From assembly GCF_029239295.1 (NCBI RefSeq), contig NZ_JAQZBC010000001.1, forward strand, positions 1-64,000: 64,000 bases of DNA, written 5' to 3'. Shown one piece after another: positions 1-8,688 of the stretch (its first letter is position 1; each line of letters begins with the position of its first letter). This DNA comes from Sphingomonas sp. (lineage in GTDB: Bacteria; Pseudomonadota; Alphaproteobacteria; Sphingomonadales; Sphingomonadaceae). The notes beneath the pieces were generated by a model. It saw only the letters and a list, made by a program, of their open reading frames with translations, did no database searches and was not told the origin of the DNA. Made by a program: the position numbers and the translations under genes.

Positions 1-315
1 CTGATGCGCCGACATGCCGGACGATTTCAGCGCCACGATCTCGCTGTTCTGGTTCATCGTGATCAGCGTCAGGATCGTGCCGAGCAGCACGGCGAAGGGC
101 AGGAAGCGTGCAATGATCTGCGGTACGCGCAGCGACATATACTGCCACACCTGCGCGTCGGTATTGCCCGGTACCGCCAGGATCTTGCCTGACTCGCCCA
201 GCAGATCGAGCGCCTGAAGAACCAGCACCAGCCCGGCCAGGATGCCGAACGTGCGGACCAGGAACATGCGTCCCATGTAGAGCGCGACGGTCTTGGACGG
301 GAAGAAAGCGGTCAT
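1..315 (-). CDS. lptG: LPS export permease LptG, N-terminal fragment (cut by window edge)
   Basis: The reading frame opens with ATG at 315 and runs off the left edge after 105 codons. The visible N-terminus begins MTAFFPSKTVALYMGR, continues with a hydrophobic segment (about residues 17-36) and ends in a second hydrophobic stretch followed by the motif NQNSEIVALKSSGMS, which is typical of the YjgP/YjgQ family. LptG and LptF form the inner-membrane permease that, with LptB, lifts lipopolysaccharide out of the inner membrane. The ATG overlaps the stop of the preceding gene as ATGA, so the pair is translationally coupled as in other proteobacteria. In an organism carrying sphingolipid genes next door, the substrate could include glycosphingolipid; that is inference. 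Confidence 0.9.
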   Translation of the reverse strand, partial: MTAFFPSKTVALYMGRMFLVRTFGILAGLVLVLQALDLLGESGKILAVPGNTDAQVWQYMSLRVPQIIARFLPFAVLLGTILTLITMNQNSEIVALKSSGMSAHQ

Positions 316-1508
316 GCCTGTGCCTTCCGGCGGCGGCGGCCGGGCAGGCGGCTCGTGATGGCTTTTAGCGTCTTGCTGGCGACGCGCTCCAGCGCGCCGA
401 TCGGTTGTCCGCCCGGTACATAGGCCAAGGTGTAATACATCCAGATGATCAGCGCGGCGAAGATCGCGAACGGTGTCCACAGGGCGATGAACGGGTCGAC
501 CCTGCCAAGCTCGCCGATCGACGCGGCATATTGGTTCACCTTGTGATAGGCGACCACCATCACGATCGACAGGAAGACGCCCAGCGCGGAGGTTGATCGC
601 TTCGGCGGCACGCCCAGCGCCACCGCCAGCAGCGGCAGCAGGAACATCATCAGCACCTCTGCCAGTCGGAAGTACAATTCGGCCTGGCTGGAATCGCGCG
701 CTTCCTCGCTGCCGCCACTCGTTCCGATCTTCACCAGTTCGGGCAGCGTATATTCAAGGTTGCGACCGCCGCGGGCGCGGAACTGCTCGAACTTGGGCAG
801 GTCGATCGGCAGGTCGTGCGCGCTGAACGTCAGCACGCGCGGCGTGGGGAAGTCGGGTCGATTGTGGATCAACGTGCCGTTGGTCAGCCGGAAAATGATC
901 GTGTTGGGATCGTCCGTGGCGAAGAACTGGCCACGCTCTGCCGTCACGCCGATCCAGTCGCCCTTGGGCGTTTGGGCGTGGACGAAAATGCCGGAAAGCT
1001 CACGTCCCTTGTCGCGGCTGCGCTCGATCCGCATCGTCATGCGATCGCCCAGATGGGTGAACTCGCCGACCTTGATCGATGCGCCCAGCGCACCGGTCCG
1101 CAGTTCGAACCGCAGCCCCTCATAGGCGTAGCGCGCGCGCGGCTGTATGAAGCCGACGATCGCCAGATTGATGAGCGCCAGTCCGACCGCGTACATATAA
1201 GGCACGCGCAGCAATCGACCGTAACTCATTCCAACACCGCGCATTACGTCCAGTTCGGACGAGGTCGCAAGACGGCGGAAGGCGAGCAACACGCCCAGCA
1301 ACAACCCGATCGGGATGCCCAGGCCAAGATACTCCGGCAGCAGGTTGGCGAGCAGCTGCCACACGACGCTGACCGGGCCGCCCTCGGTCGCGACGAAGTC
1401 GAACAGGCGAAGCATGCGGTCAAGGAGAAGGAGCATCGCCGCAATGACGAGCGTCGAGAACAGCGGCAGCGCGATCAGCCGGGCCATGTAGCGGTCGATC
1501 GATTTCAT
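312..1508 (-). CDS. lptF: LPS export permease LptF
   Basis: 398-residue integral membrane protein of the YjgP/YjgQ family. Residues 10-40, 50-77 and 100-120 are hydrophobic, a long soluble beta-rich (jellyroll) segment fills roughly 125-275, and three further transmembrane helices lie near 285-305, 315-335 and 345-370, the standard LptF topology. The sequence SSELDVMRGVGMS near residue 85 is the conserved cytoplasmic coupling region contacting LptB. It is followed by lptG with a 4-base overlap. It lies directly downstream of the kinase and sphingolipid genes on the same strand, separated by about 100 bases that may hold its own promoter. The assignment to LptF rather than LptG rests on gene order. 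Confidence 0.92.
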   Translation of the reverse strand: MKSIDRYMARLIALPLFSTLVIAAMLLLLDRMLRLFDFVATEGGPVSVVWQLLANLLPEYLGLGIPIGLLLGVLLAFRRLATSSELDVMRGVGMSYGRLLRVPYMYAVGLALINLAIVGFIQPRARYAYEGLRFELRTGALGASIKVGEFTHLGDRMTMRIERSRDKGRELSGIFVHAQTPKGDWIGVTAERGQFFATDDPNTIIFRLTNGTLIHNRPDFPTPRVLTFSAHDLPIDLPKFEQFRARGGRNLEYTLPELVKIGTSGGSEEARDSSQAELYFRLAEVLMMFLLPLLAVALGVPPKRSTSALGVFLSIVMVVAYHKVNQYAASIGELGRVDPFIALWTPFAIFAALIIWMYYTLAYVPGGQPIGALERVASKTLKAITSRLPGRRRRKAQA

Positions 1509-1610
1509 GAGGCGCGGCTAAGGGGCTCGATCTTGCGGATGGGTGCGCCGGTATAGGCGAGAAGGTAACGAGCGCCAGCCCTTTTCGGTCCCGCTCGCCG
1601 CCGCTTCGTC

Positions 1611-3497
1611 CTATTCGGCCGCCATTCGGTCCGCCGTCGCCGCGGTTCCCCGCGAGAACGCGTCGGCCAGCGACCGCTCCAGCGCGGCCAGCGTGAAGGG
1701 CTTTCGCAGGACGTGATGCCCGCCGAACATCGCGGCATCGCTCGCCTCGCCGGCGTAGCCAGTGACGAACAGCACGGCGATATGGCCGTGGCGTTCGGGC
1801 AGCGCCTCCACCATTTCGGGCCCGGTCTGCACCGGCATCAGCACATCGCTCATGATGAGGTCGACCGGGGCATTGTCGTCCAGCAATGCCGGCGCGCGCA
1901 GCGGATCGTCGCACGCGATCACGCGATGGCCCAGTTCCTCCAGCGCGCCGACGGTGGCGCGCAGCACCCGCTCGTCGTCCTCCACCACCAGTATGGTCAG
2001 ATTCTCAGCCATGCCGATCTCGACCGTCGTCGCTTCGTCGACTGCGGCCACGACGTCGGCCTCCCTGTCCTGCGGAAGGCGAAGAATGACCGTCGTTCCC
2101 GCACCCGGCGTCGATTCTATCGCCACTTCGCCGTCGAGTTGGCGGGCAAAGGAGAAGATCTGGCTCAGCCCCAGCCCGGTACCCTTGCCGACCGGCTTGG
2201 TGGTGAAGAACGGTTCGAACACGCGTTCCATGATGTCCGGCGTCATGCCGCATCCATCGTCGCGCACCGCGATGGTCACGAAGGTGCCGGCGGTCGTCCG
2301 CTCGACCCCCGACGTGATGCTCACGCGGCCGCGCCCGTCCATCGCGTCGCGTGCGTTGACGGCCAAATTGAGAATGCAATTCTCGAACTGGACCCGGTCG
2401 GCGCGAACATGCGCCTCGTCGCCATGTTCGATGATGTCGATCTGGATCGCGTCGCCGAGCGTCCGATCAAGCAGATCACGCATGCCGGTTAGCAGCGTAC
2501 CAACGTGAATACGCTCGGGAGCGATTGCGCCTTCGCGGGCAAAGGCGAGCAGCCGGCGGGTCAATTCCGCCGCGCGCACCGCGCCTTCGCGCGCGCTCTC
2601 CAAATGCCTTGAGGTATCCGGCCCGCCACTGGCCAGCGATCGCTGCGCCAGTTCCAGGCCGCCAATAACAACCGCCAACATGTTGTTGAAATCATGTGCA
2701 ATACCGCCGGTCAGTTGACCGATCGCGTCCATCTTCTGCGCCTGCCGCAGACGAGCTTCCTGCGCCCGCAACTCCTCGGTTGCCTCGGCCACAGCGATCG
2801 AAAGTTCGTCGGCCCGGGCGTGGGCCACGTCTGCCTCGGCGCGCGCGATCGCTCGGTCGGTCGAAGCACGCATCGTCAACCATCCCAGGATGATTGCGCC
2901 GATCAGCAACAGGACACCAAAGGACGACAGGACAAAGGCGGCGCGGGTCGAACGTTCGACCAACGCCATCGTCGCCTCGGTCCGCGTGATCAGCAGCGTA
3001 CGCTCGCTGGCGATCACCTCATCCAGCAGGCGATTGATTTCGGTCAGCGCCGACGCCTGGCGCGCTTCATAGTAGCGCGACAGCGCCTGCTGGTTCTTGC
3101 CGTAGTTGGTCGCCAGCGCCGTGAGCGACAGCTGCTCGCCACGCTCGTCAAAGGCGCTCTGCAATCGGTCGACCATCGGGCGCTGGGCGGCATTGTCGCG
3201 TGTCAGGTTGGCCAGCCGCTGCAGCTGGTCCTTGGCACGACGCCAATCCTCGAAATACAAACGCCCCAGCTGCTTGTCGCCGGAGATGACATAGCGCCCC
3301 AGCGCTGCCTCGGACCGCGCGATCGTCCCGGACAGCGTGCGCGCCAGGATCATCACATCATAGCTGTGCGACTGAAGCGAGGACGCGCGGTTGCGCTGAT
3401 TGTTCGCCTCGCCGAGCGTCAGGATCAGCGCGACCAGCACGCCGACACCCGCCAGCCCCATCACGATGAACATCACGAGGCGCCAGGCCGAAGCCAT
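1611..3497 (-). CDS. Membrane hybrid histidine kinase with C-terminal receiver domain
   Basis: Sensor kinase of 628 residues from the chosen ATG. Transmembrane helix 1 (about residues 6-28) and helix 2 (about 187-208) bracket a helical periplasmic domain that looks like CHASE3. A coiled linker leads to the phosphoacceptor box with His268 (motif GIAHDFNN), then a HATPase domain with the N box (NLAVNARDAM), G1 (DDGCGM) and G2 (GKGTGLGLS). A response-receiver domain closes the protein, with phospho-Asp551 in SDVLMP and Lys599 in RKPF. It lies 88 bases downstream of spt (34 if a TTG at 3551 is the start), so cotranscription with the sphingolipid genes is plausible. The signal and the final response regulator are not visible here. 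Confidence 0.85.
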   Translation of the reverse strand: MASAWRLVMFIVMGLAGVGVLVALILTLGEANNQRNRASSLQSHSYDVMILARTLSGTIARSEAALGRYVISGDKQLGRLYFEDWRRAKDQLQRLANLTRDNAAQRPMVDRLQSAFDERGEQLSLTALATNYGKNQQALSRYYEARQASALTEINRLLDEVIASERTLLITRTEATMALVERSTRAAFVLSSFGVLLLIGAIILGWLTMRASTDRAIARAEADVAHARADELSIAVAEATEELRAQEARLRQAQKMDAIGQLTGGIAHDFNNMLAVVIGGLELAQRSLASGGPDTSRHLESAREGAVRAAELTRRLLAFAREGAIAPERIHVGTLLTGMRDLLDRTLGDAIQIDIIEHGDEAHVRADRVQFENCILNLAVNARDAMDGRGRVSITSGVERTTAGTFVTIAVRDDGCGMTPDIMERVFEPFFTTKPVGKGTGLGLSQIFSFARQLDGEVAIESTPGAGTTVILRLPQDREADVVAAVDEATTVEIGMAENLTILVVEDDERVLRATVGALEELGHRVIACDDPLRAPALLDDNAPVDLIMSDVLMPVQTGPEMVEALPERHGHIAVLFVTGYAGEASDAAMFGGHHVLRKPFTLAALERSLADAFSRGTAATADRMAAE

Positions 3498-3585
3498 GCT
3501 CTTGAAAGCGATCCCTGTGCCTGCCGTTGCCACGGCGTAACGGTCTATCAAAGCCGCGCGTCTCGCGGAAGCGCTACGCGGGCGT

Positions 3586-4848
3586 TCAGCCGATTACACC
3601 CGTCGCCCGTCCCGCAGCCTCGAACATCGCCACCACCTGGGCCATCTGTTCGGGCGTATGCTCGGCACAAACCGAGCAGCGAAGCAGGAACATGCCCGCG
3701 GGGGTCGCCGGCGGTCGCGCGACGTTGACGTACAGCCCTGCTTCCAGCAGCCCGTGCCACATCCGAACGGCCTGGTCCTGATCGTCGAGGATAACCGCCA
3801 CGATGGCCGATTCCGCCTCTTCGGTGGGGAGCCGGAAGCCAAGCTGCTTCAGCCCGCCGTGAAGCTGGCGGGTGTTCGCCCACAGCCGCTCGCGCTTGTC
3901 GGCGGCGTGCATCAGCTTGCGGATCGACGCGGTCGCTGAGGCGACGACGGCGGGCGGCAGGCTGGCGGTGAAGATGTAGGGGCGGCAGACGAAGCGCAGG
4001 ATCTCGAACTTGGGGTGGTTCGATACGCAGAAGCCGCCGACGGTTCCGACCGACTTGGAAAAGGTGCCAATGACGAAATCGACGTCATCCTGCAGGCCCT
4101 GGTCCTCATAGACGCCGCGGCCGTTGGGGCCGAAAAAGCCCATCGAATGCGCTTCATCGACCAGCACCATCGCGCCGTGCTTCTTGGCGACCGCGACCAT
4201 CTCCTTCAGCGGCGCGATGTCGCCCAGCATCGAATAGACGCCTTCCAGGACGACGAGCTTGCCCGGCTCCTTGGGTAGCCGGCCGAGCCGCTTGTCGAGG
4301 TCCTCGACCGAATTGTGACGGAAGCGGACGACCTCCGCATTGCCCATCGCGCACCCGTCGTAGATCGACGCATGGCTGTCGGCGTCCAGGATGATATACT
4401 CACCCTTGCCGGCAATGGCTGAAATGACGCCGAGGTTTGCCTGGTAACCCGTTGAAAACACAATCGCCCCGGTCATGCCGTAGAAGTCGCGCAGCGCCTG
4501 CTCGACTTCCATATGGTCATGGAACGTGCCGTTCAGTGCGCGGCTGCCGTTGGTGCCGCTGCCGAACTTGTCGAACGCATTCTTGCCGGCGGCGATGACG
4601 TCCGGATCGAACGTCATTCCCATATAATTGTAGGTGCCCAGCAGGATCGTCTCGCGGCCCTTGATGACCGCGACGGTGGGGGACTTCACCTCCTCCATGA
4701 CGATCCCGAACGGATCGCGCACGCCGGAATCGAGCAGCGCCTGACGCTCTGCGATCAACGGAGCGAACTTGTCGAACAGGTCGCGTTCGGGGGCCACGGC
4801 GGCAGTCTCGACGGGCAGGGCTTCAGCCTGGAGGCCGGTTTCGGTCAT
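3586..4848 (-). CDS. spt: Serine palmitoyltransferase
   Basis: PLP-dependent alpha-oxoamine synthase that condenses L-serine with a palmitoyl thioester to 3-ketosphinganine, the committed step of sphingolipid synthesis. The length, 420 residues, equals that of the soluble Sphingomonas paucimobilis enzyme, and the catalytic residues fall at the same numbers: His159 (DADSHAS) stacks on PLP, Asp231 and His234 lie in VDEAHSMG, and Lys265 in GTFSKSVG forms the Schiff base. 5-Aminolevulinate synthase and KBL are related, but the near-identity over many stretches to the known enzyme makes SPT the clear call. A dedicated ACP lies upstream in the same direction, suggesting an acyl-ACP donor. Confidence 0.97.
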   Translation of the reverse strand: MTETGLQAEALPVETAAVAPERDLFDKFAPLIAERQALLDSGVRDPFGIVMEEVKSPTVAVIKGRETILLGTYNYMGMTFDPDVIAAGKNAFDKFGSGTNGSRALNGTFHDHMEVEQALRDFYGMTGAIVFSTGYQANLGVISAIAGKGEYIILDADSHASIYDGCAMGNAEVVRFRHNSVEDLDKRLGRLPKEPGKLVVLEGVYSMLGDIAPLKEMVAVAKKHGAMVLVDEAHSMGFFGPNGRGVYEDQGLQDDVDFVIGTFSKSVGTVGGFCVSNHPKFEILRFVCRPYIFTASLPPAVVASATASIRKLMHAADKRERLWANTRQLHGGLKQLGFRLPTEEAESAIVAVILDDQDQAVRMWHGLLEAGLYVNVARPPATPAGMFLLRCSVCAEHTPEQMAQVVAMFEAAGRATGVIG

Positions 4849-4944
4849 GTGTTCATTCCCAACCGTTCAACTCTGGTCGTGTCGGTTCAACGGGCGCGAT
4901 GCGCCCGGCCACCTTTCGTCATTGCCCGTTGCAGAAACGGGCGT

Positions 4945-5187
4945 TCAGTTCTTCAGCTTGGCAACGGCATCGGCAAGCTGCCCTACCGTCTCGATCTCTG
5001 CCTGCATGTTCATCGTGATGATGATGTCGAATTCGTCCTCGATCGCGGCGACGAAATCCATGACGGTCAGCGAATCCCATTCAAGATCGCCCTGGAACGT
5101 GGTTGCCTCGGTTACCGTCACGCCCTTCTTGTTGAAGGGTTCGATCTGGGCCTTGACGGTGTCGAAGATGCTGTCGCGGTCGCTCAT
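4945..5187 (-). CDS. Acyl carrier protein of the sphingolipid cluster
   Basis: Eighty-residue acidic protein with the 4'-phosphopantetheine attachment site at Ser39 in the motif EWDSLTVMDF. It is not the housekeeping AcpP: the usual GADSLD context is replaced by LEWDSLT, and the helix II-III region (EDEFDIIITMNMQAEIETVGQL) resembles specialised ACPs. It lies between spt and the CerR-like reductase in the same orientation. Caulobacter has a similar spt-acp-cerR arrangement in which a dedicated ACP (AcpR) serves sphingolipid synthesis. The likely role is to present palmitoyl or another acyl chain to Spt. The intergenic gaps on both sides are short (56 and 96 bases), consistent with one transcript. 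Confidence 0.9.
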   Translation of the reverse strand: MSDRDSIFDTVKAQIEPFNKKGVTVTEATTFQGDLEWDSLTVMDFVAAIEDEFDIIITMNMQAEIETVGQLADAVAKLKN

Positions 5188-5243
5188 GACGGGTCCTTAG
5201 CTGCAAGCAGGCGAGGTGCCAATCGAATGCGGCGGAAGCGTGG

Positions 5244-6125
5244 TCATCGTGCGATGGCGTACGATCGCGCGGTTTGCGCCAGCCCTGCGTCGAGCGCGAT
5301 CTCGGGACGCCAGAGTGTCGCCGGTGGACGAAGGTCGGGGGTCGCGGTCCAGTCCGGGTGGCTGAGGTAATTCACCCGGTCGAGCGTCAGCTTGGCGCCG
5401 TCCCCGCGCAGCATCCGGTCCAGCCACGCGCCCAGCCGCATCAGCGGCGTGGGCAAGTGCATCGGCATCACGCGTCGGCCGACAGCCTGGCCGATCGCGG
5501 CCGCCAGATCGGCATGGGTCAGCGTCTCGCCATCATCGACTTCGTACAGCTCGTGCGCGCCCTGGCGAGCGGCGAGGGTGACCAGCAATCGCGCCAGATC
5601 CTCGACATGGATCAGCGACACGCGGCCGGGCGGCGGCAGAAAGGCAAGCCCCAGCTGCGCCAGCCGGAACATGTCGCGCAATTCGGTGTCTCCCGGCCCA
5701 TAGACGCCGGTCGGGCGAACAATCGTCCAGTCGCTGTCGCTTTGCGTGACGATCGCTTCAGCCTCGCGCTTCGACCAGCCGTAGATGGAGAGTTGCGGCT
5801 CGCGTGCCGACAGCGAGGATACATGGACCAACCGCCGCGTGCCGGTGGCGGCGACGACCGCCCTTGTCCCCTCGATATTGCCGGCGACGAAGCCCGCCTT
5901 GTCGGGCGCGTTGACGACACCCGCGATGTGGACGACTGCATCCGCCCCGTCGACCAGCGCCGCAAGGCTGTCCGCGTCGTCCAGGGCCCCAGGAACCCAC
6001 CGAACCCCGTCGCGCGCCGGTTGCGTCCGGCGGGCCAGCGCGCGCACCTCATGCCCGGCCTTCAGCGCCGCATCGATCGTGGCGCGGCCAACAAAGCCGG
6101 TCCCGCCGGTCAACGCCAGGATCAT
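5244..6125 (-). CDS. NAD(P)-dependent epimerase/reductase, CerR-like (sphingolipid cluster)
   Basis: Extended/atypical short-chain dehydrogenase of 293 residues. The Rossmann motif GGTGFVG is at 7-13 and the catalytic Tyr115/Lys119 pair sits in the YxxxK motif (SIYGWSKREAE), preceded by the catalytic serine region HVSSLSA. It belongs to the group often annotated as complex I NDUFA9-like or NAD-dependent epimerase. In Caulobacter the equivalent gene beside spt and acp (cerR) is a ceramide reductase acting on the 3-keto group, so the same role is inferred here from position and family. It starts with an ATGA overlap on the end of proB, which ties its translation to that gene. A nucleotide-sugar or lignan-type activity cannot be excluded from sequence alone. 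Confidence 0.8.
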   Translation of the reverse strand: MILALTGGTGFVGRATIDAALKAGHEVRALARRTQPARDGVRWVPGALDDADSLAALVDGADAVVHIAGVVNAPDKAGFVAGNIEGTRAVVAATGTRRLVHVSSLSAREPQLSIYGWSKREAEAIVTQSDSDWTIVRPTGVYGPGDTELRDMFRLAQLGLAFLPPPGRVSLIHVEDLARLLVTLAARQGAHELYEVDDGETLTHADLAAAIGQAVGRRVMPMHLPTPLMRLGAWLDRMLRGDGAKLTLDRVNYLSHPDWTATPDLRPPATLWRPEIALDAGLAQTARSYAIAR

Positions 6126-7222
6126 AGCAGCGCCATATGGTTGCGGTGGATCAGTGCGGCGCGCGGGGCATAGCCGAGCAACGCCTCCTGCTCGTCGCTG
6201 CGGCGGCCGAGCAGGCGCTGCATCTCGGTTGAGTCATATTCCGCCAGACCGCGCGCGATCGGCCCGTCCGGCCCGGCGATCGTCACCACGTCACCGCGCG
6301 TGAAGCTGCCGGTGACAGCGGTCGCGCCCGCCGCGAGCAGGCTGCGCCCCGCCGCCAGCGCCAGCGCCGCGCCGGCGTCCACCGTGATGACGCCCTTCGT
6401 CGTCAGCCGCCCCGCGAGCCACGCCTTGCGCGCGCCGGTGCGCTTTTCGGGAAGGAAGATCGTGTGCCGCGCATCGGTGGACAGCGGCCGATCGATCCGA
6501 CCCGATGCAATGGCCAGCGCAACGCCGGCGCCCGTGGCGATCCGCGCCGCCGCGATCTTGGACACCATCCCGCCCGATCCCATGCCGGATGCCGATCCAT
6601 CATCGGCCATCGCCGCAATCTCCGCATCGATCCGGGCGACTTCCGGGATATGCACGGCACCGGGCTGCGCCGGGTTGCGATCGTACAAGCCATCGATGTC
6701 GGACAGCAGCACGACGCCCTCGGCCCCTGCCGCCTGCGCCACCCGCGCCGCCAGCCGGTCGTTGTCGCCAAAGCGGATCTCCGCGGTCGCGACGCTGTCA
6801 TTTTCGTTGATGACGGGCACCGTGCCGAGCTGGAGCAGCCGGCCGAGCGTCGCGGCGGCGTTCAGATAACGGCGGCGATCCTCCAGATCGTCCAGCGTCA
6901 CCAGCATCTGCGCGGCGGTCAGGTCGTTGGCCCCCAGCACCTCGGCCCATGTCTGGCTGAGCGCGATCTGCCCTGTCGCGGCCGCGGCCTGCGCATCCTC
7001 CAGGCTGGCGCGCCCGCCGCGTGGCAGGCCCAGCCGCCGCGCGCCAAGTGCAATCGCGCCGGAGGAGACGATCGCCACCTGCTGCCCGGCGGCCGCGCGC
7101 GCGGCCACATCGGCGGCAATCCCCGCCAGCCAGTCGCGCCGCACCGCACCTGATGGATCGACCAGCAGCGCCGATCCGATCTTCACCACGAGGCGGGGGC
7201 AGGAGGCGGGCGGAAACAGCAT
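6122..7222 (-). CDS. proB: Glutamate 5-kinase (proline biosynthesis)
   Basis: Phosphorylates L-glutamate to gamma-glutamyl phosphate, the first step of proline synthesis, in the cytoplasm. The 366-residue protein begins MLFPPASCPRLVVKIGSALL; the amino acid kinase domain shows VVKIGSALL, IVSSGAIALG, VINENDSVAT, FGDNDRLAA and the GSGGMVSKIAAA lysine motif. A C-terminal PUA domain follows from about residue 275 (GVITVDAGAALAL). An upstream in-frame TTG at 7252 would add ten residues but has no better ribosome-binding site. The gene sits between pth and the cerR-like gene, with the latter translationally coupled to it; proA and obgE, its frequent partners, are not in this window. Confidence 0.94.
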   Translation of the reverse strand: MLFPPASCPRLVVKIGSALLVDPSGAVRRDWLAGIAADVAARAAAGQQVAIVSSGAIALGARRLGLPRGGRASLEDAQAAAATGQIALSQTWAEVLGANDLTAAQMLVTLDDLEDRRRYLNAAATLGRLLQLGTVPVINENDSVATAEIRFGDNDRLAARVAQAAGAEGVVLLSDIDGLYDRNPAQPGAVHIPEVARIDAEIAAMADDGSASGMGSGGMVSKIAAARIATGAGVALAIASGRIDRPLSTDARHTIFLPEKRTGARKAWLAGRLTTKGVITVDAGAALALAAGRSLLAAGATAVTGSFTRGDVVTIAGPDGPIARGLAEYDSTEMQRLLGRRSDEQEALLGYAPRAALIHRNHMALL

Positions 7223-7281
7223 GGCAGCCGGCGATACTGCGCGGCGCGGCAATGGGGAAGGGCGCTGACGGCGCTGGGCGA

Positions 7282-7851
7282 TCAGCCCTGCAGCCGCAAC
7301 GCCACGTCGTTCATGAAGCGCACGTCATCGCCTGCCGCCAACGTCGGCGCCTCGGAGGCCAACGCGCCGAGCAGGTCGGTCAGCGGATCGATCTCGCTCT
7401 TGGCATAATTGCCCAGCACGTGGCCGGTCGCGCGATCCTTGTGCCCCGGATGGCCGATGCCGATCCGCACCCGGCGGAACTCTGGGCCGAGATACTGGTC
7501 GATCGATCGCAGGCCATTGTGCCCCGCCAGCCCGCCGCCCATGCGCACCTTCACCTTCATCGGCGCCAGGTCCAGTTCGTCATGGAACACCGTCAGCGCG
7601 CCGACATCCAGCTTGTAGAAGCGAAGCGCTTCCGCAACGCTGCGGCCGCTTTCGTTCATGAAGGTCGCCGGCTTCAGCAGCAGCACCTTCTCATTGCCCA
7701 GCCGCCCTTCGCGCACCCAGCCCTGAAACTTCTTCGCCGTGGCACCGAAATCATGCACCTCGGCGATCGCATCCACCGCCATGAAGCCGACATTGTGCCG
7801 CTGCATCGCATATTGCGGGCCCGGATTACCCAGGCCGACCCATAGCTGCAT
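7282..7851 (-). CDS. pth: Peptidyl-tRNA hydrolase
   Basis: Cleaves peptidyl-tRNA released by ribosome drop-off, recycling tRNA. The 189-residue protein starts MQLWVGLGNPGPQY and carries the family signatures: GLGNPG, the catalytic histidine in RHNVGFM, the NESG motif (TFMNESGRSV), FHDELDL and GGGLAGHNGLRSI. The ATG at 7851 is preferred over a start ten codons further out because Pth proteins begin at the MxLxVGLGNPG strand. It follows rplY on the same strand after an intrinsic terminator, the common rplY-pth pairing, so pth expression probably depends on readthrough or its own promoter. Confidence 0.96.
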   Translation of the reverse strand: MQLWVGLGNPGPQYAMQRHNVGFMAVDAIAEVHDFGATAKKFQGWVREGRLGNEKVLLLKPATFMNESGRSVAEALRFYKLDVGALTVFHDELDLAPMKVKVRMGGGLAGHNGLRSIDQYLGPEFRRVRIGIGHPGHKDRATGHVLGNYAKSEIDPLTDLLGALASEAPTLAAGDDVRFMNDVALRLQG

Positions 7852-7880
7852 CACCGATCCATTCGTATCGCTAGCGCCCA

Positions 7881-7917
7881 AACGAAAACGGGCGGGGGCG
7901 TTGCCGCCACCCGCCCG
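7881..7917 (-). terminator. Rho-independent terminator after rplY
   Basis: An 8-bp GC stem (7889-7896 pairing with 7910-7917) read on the minus strand is followed immediately by TTTTCGTTT. It lies 36 bases beyond the rplY stop and before pth, so it should limit rplY transcripts and reduce pth readthrough. Confidence 0.75.
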
Positions 7918-7952
7918 CGAAATCGCGCCGCATCACGCGGCGACCAGCGACA

Positions 7953-8564
7953 TTACTCGCCAGCAGCTTCCTCGGCAGCGTCAGCAGCCGCACCCTCTTC
8001 GGACTTCAGCGCCGAAGGAGCGACAACCGTCGCAATGGTGTAGTCACGATCGTCGATCGCCGACTGCGTGCCCTTGGGCAGCGTCACGGCCGAGATGTGG
8101 AGCGAATCGCCCACTTCGAGGCCCTTGAGCGACACAACGACTTCCGACGGCATGTTGCCGGCGTCGCACACCAGTTCCAGCTCGTGACGTACGACGTTCA
8201 GCACGCCACCCTTCTTCAGGCCGGGTGCTTCTTCCTCGTCGACGAACACCACCGGCACCGCAACGGTGACCGACGTGTTGGCCGAAATGCGCAGGAAGTC
8301 GACGTGAACCGGACGGTCGGTGACCGGGTGGAAGTGCACGTCCTTGGGCAGGGTGCGCTCGCCGTTGATCATCACGATCGTGTTCATGAAGTGGCCCGTG
8401 CCAAGCGCCTTCGAAAGCGCCTTTTCCTCGAGATGGATCGAGGCGGGTTCCTTGTTCTGGCCGTAGATCACGGCGGGTACGCGGCCGTCACGACGCAGCG
8501 CCCGGGAGGCTCCCTTGCCAACCCGGTCACGCGTCTCGGCTGCGAGCGTCAGCTGGTCGCTCAT
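7953..8564 (-). CDS. rplY: 50S ribosomal protein L25/general stress protein Ctc
   Basis: 5S rRNA-binding ribosomal protein of the long, two-domain Ctc type (203 residues against about 94 for E. coli L25). Residues 1-95 form the L25 domain ([25 protein letters not shown]), and residues 96-185 the TL5/Ctc beta domain with [18 protein letters not shown] and [10 protein letters not shown]. An acidic alanine/glutamate-rich tail ([15 protein letters not shown]) ends the chain. The start at 8564 is set by a GGAG Shine-Dalgarno seven bases upstream; a longer frame to 8621 lacks one. A terminator follows, and pth is downstream. Confidence 0.95.
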   Translation of the reverse strand: MSDQLTLAAETRDRVGKGASRALRRDGRVPAVIYGQNKEPASIHLEEKALSKALGTGHFMNTIVMINGERTLPKDVHFHPVTDRPVHVDFLRISANTSVTVAVPVVFVDEEEAPGLKKGGVLNVVRHELELVCDAGNMPSEVVVSLKGLEVGDSLHISAVTLPKGTQSAIDDRDYTIATVVAPSALKSEEGAAADAAEEAAGE

Positions 8565-8688
8565 CAATATTCTCCGAAACTCATGTGTGTCCTTCCGCGC
8601 CACGCCTCCAGGGATGACCATGGCCGGAAGCGGGCGCGCTTAGCGGGGAAGGGGGCAAAAGGCAATCCTTCCCGCCGGCGCGCGCCGC

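Noticed and set aside
816..1556. Long plus-strand open frame opposite lptF (and similar long antisense frames across the window)
   Set aside because: High-GC codon bias opens antisense frames; no Shine-Dalgarno, no recognisable family, and a well-supported gene lies on the other strand.
3586..4848. 5-aminolevulinate synthase (HemA) or KBL for the alpha-oxoamine synthase
   Set aside because: Length and residue numbering (His159, Asp231, His234, Lys265) match Sphingomonas SPT, and an ACP and CerR-like gene adjoin it.
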